Assembly (NCBI GenBank): GCA_036365515.1
Contig: CM070877.1
Coordinates: 59,197,975-59,261,974, forward strand
Source of the DNA: Torymus aiolomorphi
Taxonomy: Eukaryota > Arthropoda > Insecta > Hymenoptera > Torymidae
Length of the DNA: 64,000 nt
Direction: 5' to 3'
Part shown: in pieces, positions 1-12,900 of the stretch
How the letters are laid out: every line of letters starts with the position of its first letter
How positions within the stretch are numbered: the first letter of the stretch is position 1
The notes under the pieces: generated by a model
The model's database searches: none
What the model saw: only the letters and a program-made list of their open reading frames with translations
What the model was told of the DNA's origin: nothing
Position numbers and translations under genes: made by a program

Positions 1-1556
1 AACAAAATTAGAAACCAAATCGCCACCCCCAGAAAGCTGATTATATAGGGGTAGTAACGGAAAAAAAATTCTCCCTCAGCAGCGTTTGGTATTTCCAATC
101 TTTTTATTGCTGGAATTATTTTCTGAGGATAGAAAATACCCAAAAAAAATTGGGAACCAAATCGACTGCCCGGAACACCCCCAAAAAGATGATTGTATAG
201 GGGTAGTAACGGAAAAAATTCTCTCTCCCCGGCGTTTGGTATTTCCAAACTTTTTATTGCTGGAATTGTTTTCCGAGGATACAAACTATCCGAAAAAAAA
301 TTAGGAACCAAATCGACTCCCCGGAACACCACCAAAAAGCTGATTAAATAGAGGTAGTAACGGAAAAAAATTTTCCCTCCGCGGCGTTTGGTATTTCCAA
401 TCTTTTTATTGCTGGAATAATTTTCTGAGGATAATGAATACCCGAAAAAAAATAGGAACCAAATAGACAGCCCGGAACACCCCCAAAAAGCTGATTATAT
501 AGGGGTAGTAACGGAAAAATAATTATCTCTTCGAGGCGTTTGGTATTTCCAAACTTTTTATTGCTGGATTTATTTTCTGAGGATATAAAATACCCGCAAA
601 AAAATTGGAACCAAATCGACTGCCTGGAACACCCCCAAAAAGATGATTGTATAGGAGTAGTAACGGAAAAAATTCTCTCTCCCCGGCGTTTGGTATTTCC
701 AAACTTTTTATTGCTGGAATTATTTTCCGAGGATACAAACTATCCGAAAAAAAATTAGGAACCAAATCGACTCCCCGGAACACCCCCAAAAAGCTGATTA
801 AATAGAGGTAGTAATGGAAAAAAAATTTTCCCTCCGCGGCGTTTGGTATTTCCAATCTTTTTATTGCTGGAATAATTTTCTGAGGATAATGAATACCCGA
901 AAAAAAATAGGAACCAAATCGACAGTCGGAACACCCACAAAAAGCTGATTATATAGGGGTAGTAACGGAAAAATAATTCTCTCCGCGTCGTTTGGTATTT
1001 CCATACTTTTTATTGCTGGAATTCTTTCCTGAGGATACAAATTACCCGAAAAAAATTAGGAACCAAATCGACTCCCCGGAAAACCCCCAAAAAGCTGATT
1101 ATATAAGAGTAGTAAAGAAAAAAAATTCTCTGTCCGCGGCGTTTGGTATTTCCAAACTTATTACCCAAGGAATTCTTTTATGAGGATAGAAAATACCCGA
1201 AAAAAAAATTAGGAACAAAACCGACTCCCCGGAACACCCACAAATAGCTGATTATATAGGGGTAGTAAGGGAAAAGAAATTTTTTTTCCGCGGCGTTTGG
1301 TATTTCCAAACTTTTTATTGCTGGAATTATTTTCTGAGGATACAAATTACCCGAAAAAACATTAGGAACCAAATCGCCACCCCCAAAAAGCTGATTATAT
1401 AGTGCTAGTAACAGAAAAAAAATTCTCCCTCGGCAGCGTTTGGTATTTCCAATCTTTTTATTGCTGGAATTATTTTCTGAGGATAGAAAATACCCGAAAA
1501 AAATTAGGAACAAAATCGACTCCCCGGAACAACCCCAAAAAGCTGATTATATAGGG
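1..1556 (-). repeat. Satellite A array, left block (reverse orientation)
   Basis: Tandem array of about ten monomers of 151-153 bp; the box GATTATATAGGGGTAGTAAC recurs near 39, 191 and 342. Other fixed parts of each monomer are the segments GGCGTTTGGTATTTCC and TTATTGCTGGAATTATTTTC and a run of A before TTAGGAACC. Monomers differ by point changes and by the length of A runs. Orientation is opposite to the rest of satellite A. The array continues beyond position 1, so its left end is not seen. Short ORFs here are by-products of the repeat and show no codon-level sign of a gene. Confidence 0.95.
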
Positions 1557-3765
1557 GTATTTTGTATCCTCAGAAAATAATTCCAGCAATAAACAGTTTG
1601 GAAATACCAAACGCCGCGGAGAAAGAATTATTTTTCCGTTACTACCACTGTATAATCAGCTTTTTGGGGGTGTTCCGGGGACTCGATTTGGTTCCTAATT
1701 TTTTTTCGGGTATTTTGTATCTTCAGAAAATAATTCCAGCAATAAAAAGTTTCGAAATACCAAACGTCGCGGAGAGAGAATTTTTTTTCCGTTACTACCC
1801 TTATATAATCAGCTTTTTGGGGGTGCTCCGGGGAGTCGATTTGGTTCCTAATTGTTATCGGGTATTTTGTATCCTCAAAAAATAATAAAGTTTTTCTCTT
1901 ATCACCCTTTTATAATCACACGTTTAGGGTGTGGTGCCACTTTTTATTTTACTGCAGAGAATTTTAATTTATTCCTACCGATAGGGAATGTTTTCCGTCA
2001 CTACTCCTAATTTTTTTCGGGTATTTTGTATCCTCAGAAAAAAATTCCAGCAATAAAAAGTTTGGAAAGACCAAACGCCTCGAAGAGATAATTATTTTTC
2101 CGTTACTACCCCTATATAATCAGCTTTTTGAGGGTGTTCCGGGGAGTCGATTTGGTTCCTAATTTTTTTTCGGGTATTTCGTATCCTCAGAAAATAATCC
2201 CAGCAATAAAATATTTGGAAATACCAAACGCCGCGGAGAGAGAATTTTTTTTCCGTTACTACCCCTATATAATCAGCTTTTTGAGGGTGTTCCGGGCAGT
2301 CGATTAGGTTCCTAATTTTTTTTCGGGTATTTTGTATTCTCAGAAGATAATTCCAGCAATAAAAAGTTTGGAAATACCAAACGCCGCCGAGAGAGAATTA
2401 TTTTTCCGTTACTACCCCTATATAATATCAACTTTTTGAGGGTATTCCGGGGAGTCGATTTGGTTCCTAATTTTCTTTCCGGTATTTTGTATCCTCAGAA
2501 AATAATTCCGGCAATAAAAAGTTTGGAAATACCAAACGCCGCAGAGGGAGAATTTTTTTTCCGTTACTACCCCTATATAATCAGCTTTTTGGGTGTGTTC
2601 CGAGGAGTCAATTGAGTTCCTAATTTTTTTCGGGTATTTTGTATCCTCAGAAAATAATTCCAGCAATAAAAAGTTTGGAAATACCAAACGCCGCAGAGAG
2701 AATTTTTTTCCGTTACTACTCCTATATAATCAGCTTTTTGGGAGTGTTCCGGGTAGTCGATTTGGTTCCTAATTTTTTTTCTGGTATTGTGTATCCTCAG
2801 AAAATAATTCTAGCAATAAAAAGTTTGGAAATACCAAAAGCCGCAGAGAGAATTTTTTTCCGTTACTACTCCTATATGATCAGCTTTTTGGGGGTGTTCC
2901 GGGTAGTCGATTTGGTTCCTAATTTTTTTTCTGGTATTGTGTATCCTCAGAAAATAATTCCAGCAATAAAAAGTTTGGAAATACCAAACGCCGCGGAGAG
3001 AGAATTATTTTTCCATTACTACCCCTATATAATCAGCTTTTTGGGGGTGTTTCGGGGAGTCGATTTGGTTCCTAATTTTTTTTTCGGGTACTTTGTATCC
3101 TCATAAAATAATTCCATGAGTAAAAAGTTTGTAAATACCAAACGCCGCTGAATTTTTTTTCCGTTACTACCCCTATATAATTAGCTTTTTGGGGGCGTTC
3201 CGGGGAGTCGATTTGGTTCCCAATTTTTTTTCGGGTATTTTGTATCCTCAGAAAATAACTCCAGCAATAATGTTTGGAAATACCAAACGCCGCTGAGAGA
3301 AAATTATTTTTCCGTTACTACCCTATATAATCAGCTTTTTGGGGGTGTTCCGGGGAGTCGATTTAGTTCCTAATTTTTTTCGGGTATTTTGTACCCTCAG
3401 AAAATAATTCCAGAAATAAACAGTTTGGAAATACCAAACGCCGCGGAGAAAGAATTATTTTTCCGTTACTACCACTATATAATCAGCTTTTTGGGGGTGT
3501 TCCGGGGACTCGATTTGGTTCCTAATTTTTTTTCGGGTATTTTGTATCTTCAGAAAATAATTCCAGCAATAAAAAGTTTCGAAATACCAAACGTCGCGGA
3601 GAGCGAATTTTTTTTCCGTTACTACCCCTATATAATCAGCTTTTTGGGGGTGCTCCGGGGAGTCGATTTGGTTCCTAATTTTTTTCGAGTATTTTGTATC
3701 CTCAGAAAAAAATTCCAGCAATAAAAAGTTTGGAAATACCAAACGCCTCGAAGAGATAATTATTT
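1557..3765 (+). repeat. Satellite A array, second block (forward orientation)
   Basis: About 14 satellite A monomers inverted relative to positions 1-1556; the order is now TCAGAAAATAATTCC, then GGAAATACCAAACGCCGC, then CCGTTACTACCCC. One stretch, about 1886-2010, is strongly diverged or unrelated (a single TATAATCAC remnant is visible) and separates two runs of good monomers. The block ends inside a monomer at 3765, where the satellite B element begins; the same monomer resumes at 25251. Confidence 0.95.
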
Positions 3766-3960
3766 ATGTGTTTGAAGTTTGCAACGTTGGGATCCAACGA
3801 AAAATCGATTTTTGAAAAATCGCTTTTTTCCAATTGGACGGAGTTTATTATCATAAAAAATGATAAAATACATGTAAAAAACCAAAAACCATTAAGAAAA
3901 CAAGCCACCCCCACCCTCCAAAGCACCCTTTACGTAGACCAATCCACAGAAAAAATCCTA
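3766..3960 (+). repeat. Left 195-bp terminal inverted repeat of the satellite B element
   Basis: Perfect inverse of 25056-25250. It contains a small inner dyad around AAAATCGATTTTTGAAAAAT and a C-rich stretch (CCACCCCCACCCTCC) near the array border. A 69-codon ORF runs across it, but it also appears in the opposite terminus and matches nothing I recognise. Confidence 0.9.
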
Positions 3961-6900
3961 ATTTCGTTTCTTTAGGTTTTTCCCCGATTTTATAATTGGA
4001 TATGCATTCTGGCCATAAAACTGTACCAAAAAAAAATTGGCCACCAAATTGAATCCCCGGAACACCCTTAAAAAGTCGATTATATAGGGGTGGAAGTGGA
4101 AAAAAAATTCTATTTTCGTTTCTTTTAGTTTTTTCCCCGATTTTATAATTGGTTACGCATTCTGGCCATAAAACAGTACCAGAAAAAAATTGGCGACCAA
4201 ATTGAATCCCTGGAACACCCTTAAACAGTCGATTATATAGGGGTAGAAGTGGAAAAAAAATTCTATTTTCGTTTCTTTTAGGTTTTTCCCCGATTTTATA
4301 ATTGGATATGCATTCTGGCCATAAAACTGTACCAAAAAAAAATTGGCGACCAAATTGAATCCCCGGAACACCCTTAAAAAGTCGATTATATAGGGGTGGA
4401 AGTGGAAAAAAAATTCTATTTTCGTTTCTTTTAGTTTTTTCCCCGATTTTATAATTGGTTACGCATTCTGGCCATAAAACAATACCAGAAAAAAATTGGC
4501 GACCAAATTGAATCCCCGGAACACCCTTAAACAGTCGATTATATAGGGATAGAAGTGGAAAAAAAATTCTATTTTCGTTTCTTTTAGGTTTTTCCCAGAT
4601 TTTATAATTGGATATGCATTCTGGCCATAAAACTGTACCAAAAAAAATTGGCGACCAATTTGAATCCCCGGAACACCCTTAAGAAGTCGATTATATAGGG
4701 GTGGAAGTGGAAAAAAATTCAATTTTCGTTTCTTTTAGTTTTTTCCCCGATTTTATAATTGGTTACGCATTCTGGCCATAAAACAATACCAGAAAAAATT
4801 GGCGACCAAATTGAATCCCCGGAACACCCTTAAACAGTCGATTATATAGGGGTAGAAGTGGAAAAAAAATTCTATTTTCGATTCTTTTAGGGTTTTCCCC
4901 GATTTTATAATTGGATATGCATTCTGGCCATAAAACTGTACCAAAAAAAATTGGCGACCAAATTGAATCCCCGGAACACCCTTAAAAAGTCGATTATATA
5001 GGGGTGGAAGTGGAAAAAAAATTCTATTTTCGTTTCTTTTAGGTTTTTCCCCGATTTTATAATTGGATATGCATTCTGGCCATAAAACTGTACCAAAAAA
5101 AAATTGGCGACCAAATTGAATCCCCGGAACACCCTTAAACAGTCGATTATATAGGGGTAGAAGTGGAAAAAAAATTCTATTTTCGTTTCTTTTAGGTTTT
5201 TCCCCGATTTTATAATTGGATATGCATTCTGGCCATAAAACTGTACCAAGAAAAAATTGGCGACCAAATTGAATCCCCGGAACACCCTTAAAAAGTCGAT
5301 TATATAGGGGTGGAAGTGGAAAAAAAATTCTATTTTCGTTTCTTTTAGTTTTTTCCCGATTTTATAATTGGTTACGCATTCTGGCCATAAAACAATACCA
5401 GAGAAAAATTGGCGACCAAATTGAATCCCCGGAACACCCTTAAACAGTCGATTATATAGGGGTAGAAGTGGAAAAAAAATTCTATTTTCGTTTCTTTTAG
5501 GTTTTTCCCCGATTTTATAATTGGATATGCATTCTGGCCATAAAACTGTACCAAAAAAAAATTGGCGACCAAATTGAATCCGCGGAACACCCTTAAAAAG
5601 TCGCTTATATAGGGGTGGAAGTGGAAAAAAAATCTATTTTCGTTTCTTTTAGTTTTTTCCCCGATTTTATAATTGGTTACGCATTTTGGCCATAAAACAA
5701 TACCAGAAAAAATTGGCGACCAAATTGAATCCCCGGAACACCCTTAAACAGTCGATTATATAGGGGTAGAAGTGGAAAAAAATTCTATTTTCGTTTCTTT
5801 TAGGTTTTTCCCCGATTTTATAATTGGATATGCATTCTGGCCATAAAACTGTACCAAAAAAAATTGGCGACCAAATTGAATCCGCGGAACACCCTTAAAA
5901 AGTCGATTATATAGGGGTGGAAGTGGAAAAAAAATCTATTTTCGTTTCTTTTAGTTTTTTCCCCGATTTTATAATTGGTTACGCATTCTGGCCATAAAAC
6001 AATACCAGAAAAAATTGGCGACCAAATTGAATCCCCGGAACACCCTTAAACAGTCGATTATATAGGGGTAGAAGTGGAAAAAAATTCTATTTTCGTTTCT
6101 TTTAGGTTTTTCCCCGATTTTATAATTGGATATGCATTCTGGCCATAAAACTGTACCAAAAAAAAAATTGGCGACCAAATTGAATCCCCGGAACACCCTT
6201 AAAAGTCGATTATATAGGGGTGGAAGTGGAAAAAAATTCTATTTTCGTTTCTTTTAGTTTTTTCCCCGATTTTGTAATTGGTTACGCATTCTGGCCATAA
6301 AACAGTACCAGAAAAAAATTGGCGACCAAATTGAATCCCCGGAACACCCTTAAACAGTCGATTATATAGGGGTAGAAGTGGAAAAAAATTCTATTTTCGT
6401 TTCTTTTAGGTTTTTCCCGATTTTATAATTGGATATGCATTCTGGCCATAAAACTGTACCAAAAAAAATTGGCGACCAAATTGAATCCCCGGAACACCCT
6501 TAAAAAGTCGTTTATATAGGGGTGGAAGTGAAAAAAAATTTCTATTTTCGTTTCTTTTAGTTTTTCCCCCGATTTTATAATTGGTTACGCATTCTGGCCA
6601 TAAAACAATACCAGAAAAAAATTGGCGACCAAATTGAATCCCCGGAACACCCTTAAACAGTCGATTATATAGGGATAGAAGTGGAAAAAAAATTCTATTT
6701 TCGTTTCTTTTAGGTTTTTCCCCGATTTTATAATTGGATATGCATTCTGGCCATAAAACTGTACCAAAAAAAAATTGGCGACCAATTTGAATCCCCGGAA
6801 CACCCTTAAGAAGTCGATTATATAGGGGTGGAAGTGGAAAAAAAATTCAATTTTCGTTTCTTTTAGTTTTTTCCCCGATTTTATAATTGGTTACGCATTC

Positions 6901-9900
6901 TGGCCATAAAACAATACCAGAGAAAAATTGGCGACCAAATTGAATCCCCGGAACACCCTTAAACAGTCGATTATATAGGGGTAGAAGTGGAAAAAAAATT
7001 CTATTTTCGATTCTTTTAGGGTTTTCCCCGATTTTATAATTGGATATGCATTCTGGCCATAAAACTGTACCAAAAAAAAATTGGCGACCAAATTGAATCC
7101 CCGGAACACCCTTAAAAAGTCGATTATATAGGGTAGGAAGGGGAAAAAAAATTCTATTTTCGTTTCTTTTAGGTTTTTCCCCGATTTTATAATTGGATAT
7201 GCATTCTGGCCATAAAACTGTACCAAAAAAAAATTGGCGACCAAATTGAATCCCCGGAACACCCTTAAAAAGTCGATTATATAGGGGTGGAAGTGGAAAA
7301 AAAATTCTATTTTCGTTTCTTTTAGTTTTTTCCCCGATTTTGTAATTGGTTACGCATTCTGGCCATAAAACAGTACCAGAAAAAAATTGGCGACCAAATT
7401 GAATCCCCGGAACACCCTTAAACAGTCGATTATATAGGGGTAGAAGTGGAAAAAAAATTCTATTTTCGTTTCTTTTAGGTTTTTCCCCGATTTTATAATT
7501 GGTTACGCATTCTGGCCATAAAACAATACCAGAGAAAAATTGGCGACCAAATTGAATCCCCGGAACACCCTTAAACAGTCGATTATATAGGGGTAGAAGT
7601 GGAAAAAAAATTCTATTTTCGTTTCTTTTAGGTTTTTCCCCGATTTTATAATTGGATATGCATTCTGGCCATAAAACTGTACCAAAAAAAAATTGGCGAC
7701 CAAATTGAATCCGCGGAACACCCTTAAAAAGTCGCTTATATAGGGGTGGAAGTGGAAAAAAAATCTATTTTCGTTTCTTTTAGTTTTTTCCCCGATTTTA
7801 TAATTGGTTACGCATTTTGGCCATAAAACAATACCAGAAAAAAATTGGCGACCAAATTGAATCCCCGGAACACCCTTAAACAGTCGATTATATAGGGGTA
7901 GAAGTGGAAAAAAAATTCTATTTTCGTTTCTTTTAGGTTTTTCCCCGATTTTATAATTGGATATGCATTCTGGCCATAAAACTGTACCAAAAAAAAATTG
8001 GCGACCAAATTGAATCCGCGGAACACCCTTAAAAAGTCGATTATATAGGGGTGGAAGTGGAAAAAAAAATCTATTTTCGTTTCTTTTAGTTTTTTCCCCG
8101 ATTTTATAATTGGTTACGCATTCTGGCCATAAAACAATACCAGAAAAAAATTGGCGACCAAATTGAATCCCCGGAACACCCTTAAACAGTCGATTATATA
8201 GGGGTAGAAGAGGAAAAAAATTCTCTTTCCGTTTCTTTTAGGTTTTTCTCCGATTTTATATTTGGATATCCATTGTGGCCATAAAACTGTACCAAAAAAA
8301 AATTGGCGACCAAATTGAATCACCGGAACACCCTTAAACAGTCGATTATATAGGGGTGGAAGTGGAAAAAAATTCTATTTTCGTTTCTTTTAGTTTTTTC
8401 CCCGATTTTATAATTGGTTACGCATTCTGGCCATAAAACAATACCAGAAAAAAATTGGCGACCAAATTGAATCCCCGGAACACCCTTAAACAGTCGATTA
8501 TATAGGGATAGAAGTGGAAAAAAATTCTATTTTCGTTTCTTTTAGGTTTTTCCCCGATTTTATAATTGGATATGCATTCTGGCCATAAAACTGTACCAAA
8601 AAAATTGGCGACCAATTTGAATCCCCGGAACACCCTTAAGAAGTCGATTATATAGGGGTGGAAGTGGAAAAAAAATTCAATTTTCGTTTCTTTTAGTTTT
8701 TTCCCCGATTTTATAATTGGTTACGCATTCTGGCCATAAAACAATACCAGAGAAAAATTGGCGACCAAATTGAATCCCCGGAACACCCTTAAACAGTCGA
8801 TTATATAGGGGTAGAAGTGGAAAAAAAATTCTATTTTCGATTCTTTTAGGGTTTTCCCCGATTTTATAATTGGATATGCATTCTGGCCATAAAACTGTAC
8901 CAAAAAAAAATTGGCGACCAAATTGAATCCCCGGAACACCCTTAAAAAGTCGATTATATAGGGTAGGAAGGGGAAAAAAAATTCTATTTTCGTTTCTTTT
9001 AGGTTTTTCCCCGATTTTATAATTGGATATGCATTCTGGCCATAAAACTGTACCAAAAAAAAATTGGCGACCAAATTGAATCCCCGGAACACCCTTAAAA
9101 AGTCGATTATATAGGGGTGGAAGTGGAAAAAAAATTCTATTTTCGTTTCTTTTAGTTTTTTCCCCGATTTTGTAATTGGTTACGCATTCTGGCCATAAAA
9201 CAGTACCAGAAAAAAATTGGCGACCAAATTGAATCCCCGGAACACCCTTAAACAGTCGATTATATAGGGGTAGAAGTGGAAAAAAAATTCTATTTTCGTT
9301 TCTTTTAGGTTTTTCCCCGATTTTATAATTGGATATGCATTCTGGCCATAAAACTGTACCAAAAAAAATTGGCAACCAAATTGAATCCCCGGAACACCCT
9401 TAAAAAGTCGATTATATAGGGGTGGAAGTGGAAAAAAATTCTATTTTCGTTTCTTTTAGTTTTTCCCCGATTTTATAATTGGTTACGCATTCTGGCCATA
9501 AAACAATACCAGAAAAAAATTGGCGACCAAATTGAATCCCCGGAACACCCTTAAACAGTCGATTATATAGGGATAGAAGTGGAAAAAAATTCTATTTTCG
9601 TTTCTTTTAGGTTTTTCCCCGATTTTATAATTGGATATGCATTCTGGCCATAAAACTGTACCAAAAAAAATTGGCGACCAATTTGAATCCCCGGAACACC
9701 CTTAAGAAGTCGATTATATAGGGGTGGAAGTGGAAAAAAATTCAATTTTCGTTTCTTTTAGTTTTTTCCCCGATTTTATAATTGGTTACGCATTCTGGCC
9801 ATAAAACAATACCAGAAAAAATTGGCGACCAAATTGAATCCCCGGAACACCCTTAAACAGGCGATTATATAGGGGTAGAAGTGGAAAAAAAATTCTATTT

Positions 9901-12900
9901 TCGATTCTTTTAGGGTTTTCCCCGATTTTATAATTGGATATGCATTCTGGCCATAAAACTGTACCAAAAAAAAATTGGCGACCAAATTGAATCCCCGGAA
10001 CACCCTTAAAAAGTCGATTATATAGGGTAGGAAGGGGAAAAAAAATTCTATTTTCGTTTCTTTTAGGTTTTTCCCCGATTTTATAATTGGATATGCATTC
10101 TGGCCATAAAACTGTACCAAAAAAAAATTGGCGACCAAATTGAATCCCCGGAACACCCTTAACCAGTCGATTATATAGGGGTAGAAGTGGAAAAAAAATT
10201 CTATTTTCGTTTCTTTTAGGTTTTTCCCCGATTTTATAATTGGATATGCATTCTGGCCATAAAACTGTACCAAGAAAAAATTGGCGACCAAATTGAATCC
10301 CCGGAACACCCTTAAAAGGTCGATTATATAGGGGTGGAAGTGGAAAAAAAATTCTATTTTCGTTTCTTTTAGGTTTTTCCCCGATTTTATAATTGGTTAC
10401 GCATTCTGGCCATAAAACAATACCAGAGAAAAATTGGCGACCAAATTGAATCCCCGGAACACCCTTAAACAGTCGATTATATAGGGGTAGAAGTGGAAAA
10501 AAAATTCTATTTTCGTTTCTTTTAGGTTTTTCCCCGATTTTATAATTGGATATGCATTCTGGCCATAAAACTGTACCAAAAAAAAATTGGCGACCAAATT
10601 GAATCCGCGGAACACCCTTAAAAAGTCGATTATATAGGGGTGGAAGTGGAAAAAAAAATCTATTTTCGTTTCTTTTAGTTTTTTCCCCGATTTTATAATT
10701 GGTTACGCATTTTGGCCATAAAACAATACCAGAAAAAAATTGGCGACCAAATTGAATCCCCGGAACACCCTTAAACAATCGATTATATAGGGGTAGAAGT
10801 GGAAAAAAAATTCTATTTTCGTTTCTTTTAGGTTTTTCCCCGATTTTATAATTGGATATGCATTCTGGCCATAAAACTGTACCAAAAAAAAATTGGGGAC
10901 CAAATTGAATCCCCGGAACACCCTTAAACAATCGATTATATAGGGGTAGAAGTGGAAAAAAAATTCTATTTTCGTTTCTTTTAGGTTTTTCCCCGATTTT
11001 ATAATTGGATATGCATTCTGGCCATAAAACTGTACCAAAAAAAAATTGGGGACCAAATTGAATCCCCGGAACACCCTTAAAAATTCGATTATATAGGGGT
11101 GGAAGTGGAAAAAAAATTCTATTTTCGTTTCTTTTAGTTTTTTCCCCGATTTTATAATTGGTTACGCATTCTGGCCATAAAACAATACCAGAAAAAAATT
11201 GGCGACCAAATTGAATCCCCGGAACACCCTTAAACAGTCGATTATATAGGGGTAGAAGTGGAAAAAAAATTCTATTTTCGTTTCTTTTAGGTTTTCCCCC
11301 GATTTTATAATTGGTTACGCATTCTGGCCATAAAACAATACCAGAAAAAAATTGGCGACCAAATTGAATCCCCGGAACACCCTTAAACAGTCGATTATAT
11401 AGGGATAGAAGTGGAAAAAAAATTCTATTTTCGTTTCTTTTAGGTTTTTCCCCGATTTTATAATTGGATATGCATTCTGGCCATAAAACTGTACCAAAAA
11501 AAAATTGGCGACCAATTTGAATCCCCGGAACACCCTTAAGAAGTCGATTATATAGGGGTGGAAGTGGAAAAAAAATTCAATTTTCGTTTCTTTTAGTTTT
11601 TTCCCCGATTTTATAATTGGTTACGCATTCTGGCCATAAAACAATACCAGAAAAAAATTGGCGACCAAATTGAATCCCCGGAACACCCTTAAACAGTCGA
11701 TTATATAGGGGTAGAAGTGGAAAAAAAATTCTATTTTCGATTCTTTTAGGGTTTTCCCCGATTTTATAATTGGATATGCATTCTGGCCATAAAACTGTAC
11801 CAAAAAAAAATTGGCGACCAAATTGAATCCCCGGAACACCCTTAAAAAGTCGATTATATAGGGTAGGAAGGGGAAAAAAAATTCTATTTTCGTTTCTTTT
11901 AGGTTTTTCCCCGATTTTATAATTGGATATGCATTCTGGCCATAAAACTGTACCAAAAAAAAATTGGCGACCAAATTGAATCCCCGGAACACCCTTAAAC
12001 AGTCGATTATATAGGGGTAGAAGTGGAAAAAAAATTCTATTTTCGTTTCTTTTAGGTTTTTCCCCGATTTTATAATTGGATATGCATTCTGGCCATAAAA
12101 CTGTACCAAGAAAAAATTGGCGACCAAATTGAATCCACGGAACACCCTTAAAAGGTCGATTATATAGGGGTGGAAGTGGAAAAAAAATTCTATTTTCGTT
12201 TCTTTTAGGTTTTTCCCCGATTTTATAATTGGTTACGCATTCTGGCCATAAAACAATACCAGAGAAAAATTGGCGACCAAATTGAATCCCCGGAACACCC
12301 TTAAACAGTCGATTATATAGGGGTAGAAGTGGAAAAAAAATTCTATTTTCGTTTCTTTTAGGTTTTTCCCCGATTTTATAATTGGATATGCATTCTGGCC
12401 ATAAAACTGTACCAAAAAAAAATTGGCGACCAAATTGAATCCGCGGAACACCCTTAAAAAGTCGATTATATAGGGGTGGAAGTGGAAAAAAAAATCTATT
12501 TTCGTTTCTTTTAGTTTTTTCCCCGATTTTATAATTGGTTACGCATTTTGGCCATAAAACAATACCAGAAAAAAATTGGCGACCAAATTGAATCCCCGGA
12601 ACACCCTTAAACAATCGATTATATAGGGGTAGAAGTGGAAAAAAAATTCTATTTTCGTTTCTTTTAGGTTTTTCCCCGATTTTATAATTGGATATGCATT
12701 CTGGCCATAAAACTGTACCAAAAAAAAATTGGGGACCAAATTGAATCCCCGGAACACCCTTAAAAATTCGATTATATAGGGGTGGAAGTGGAAAAAAAAT
12801 TCTATTTTCGTTTCTTTTAGTTTTTTCCCCGATTTTATAATTGGTTACGCATTCTGGCCATAAAACAATACCAGAAAAAATTGGCGACCAAATTGAATCC

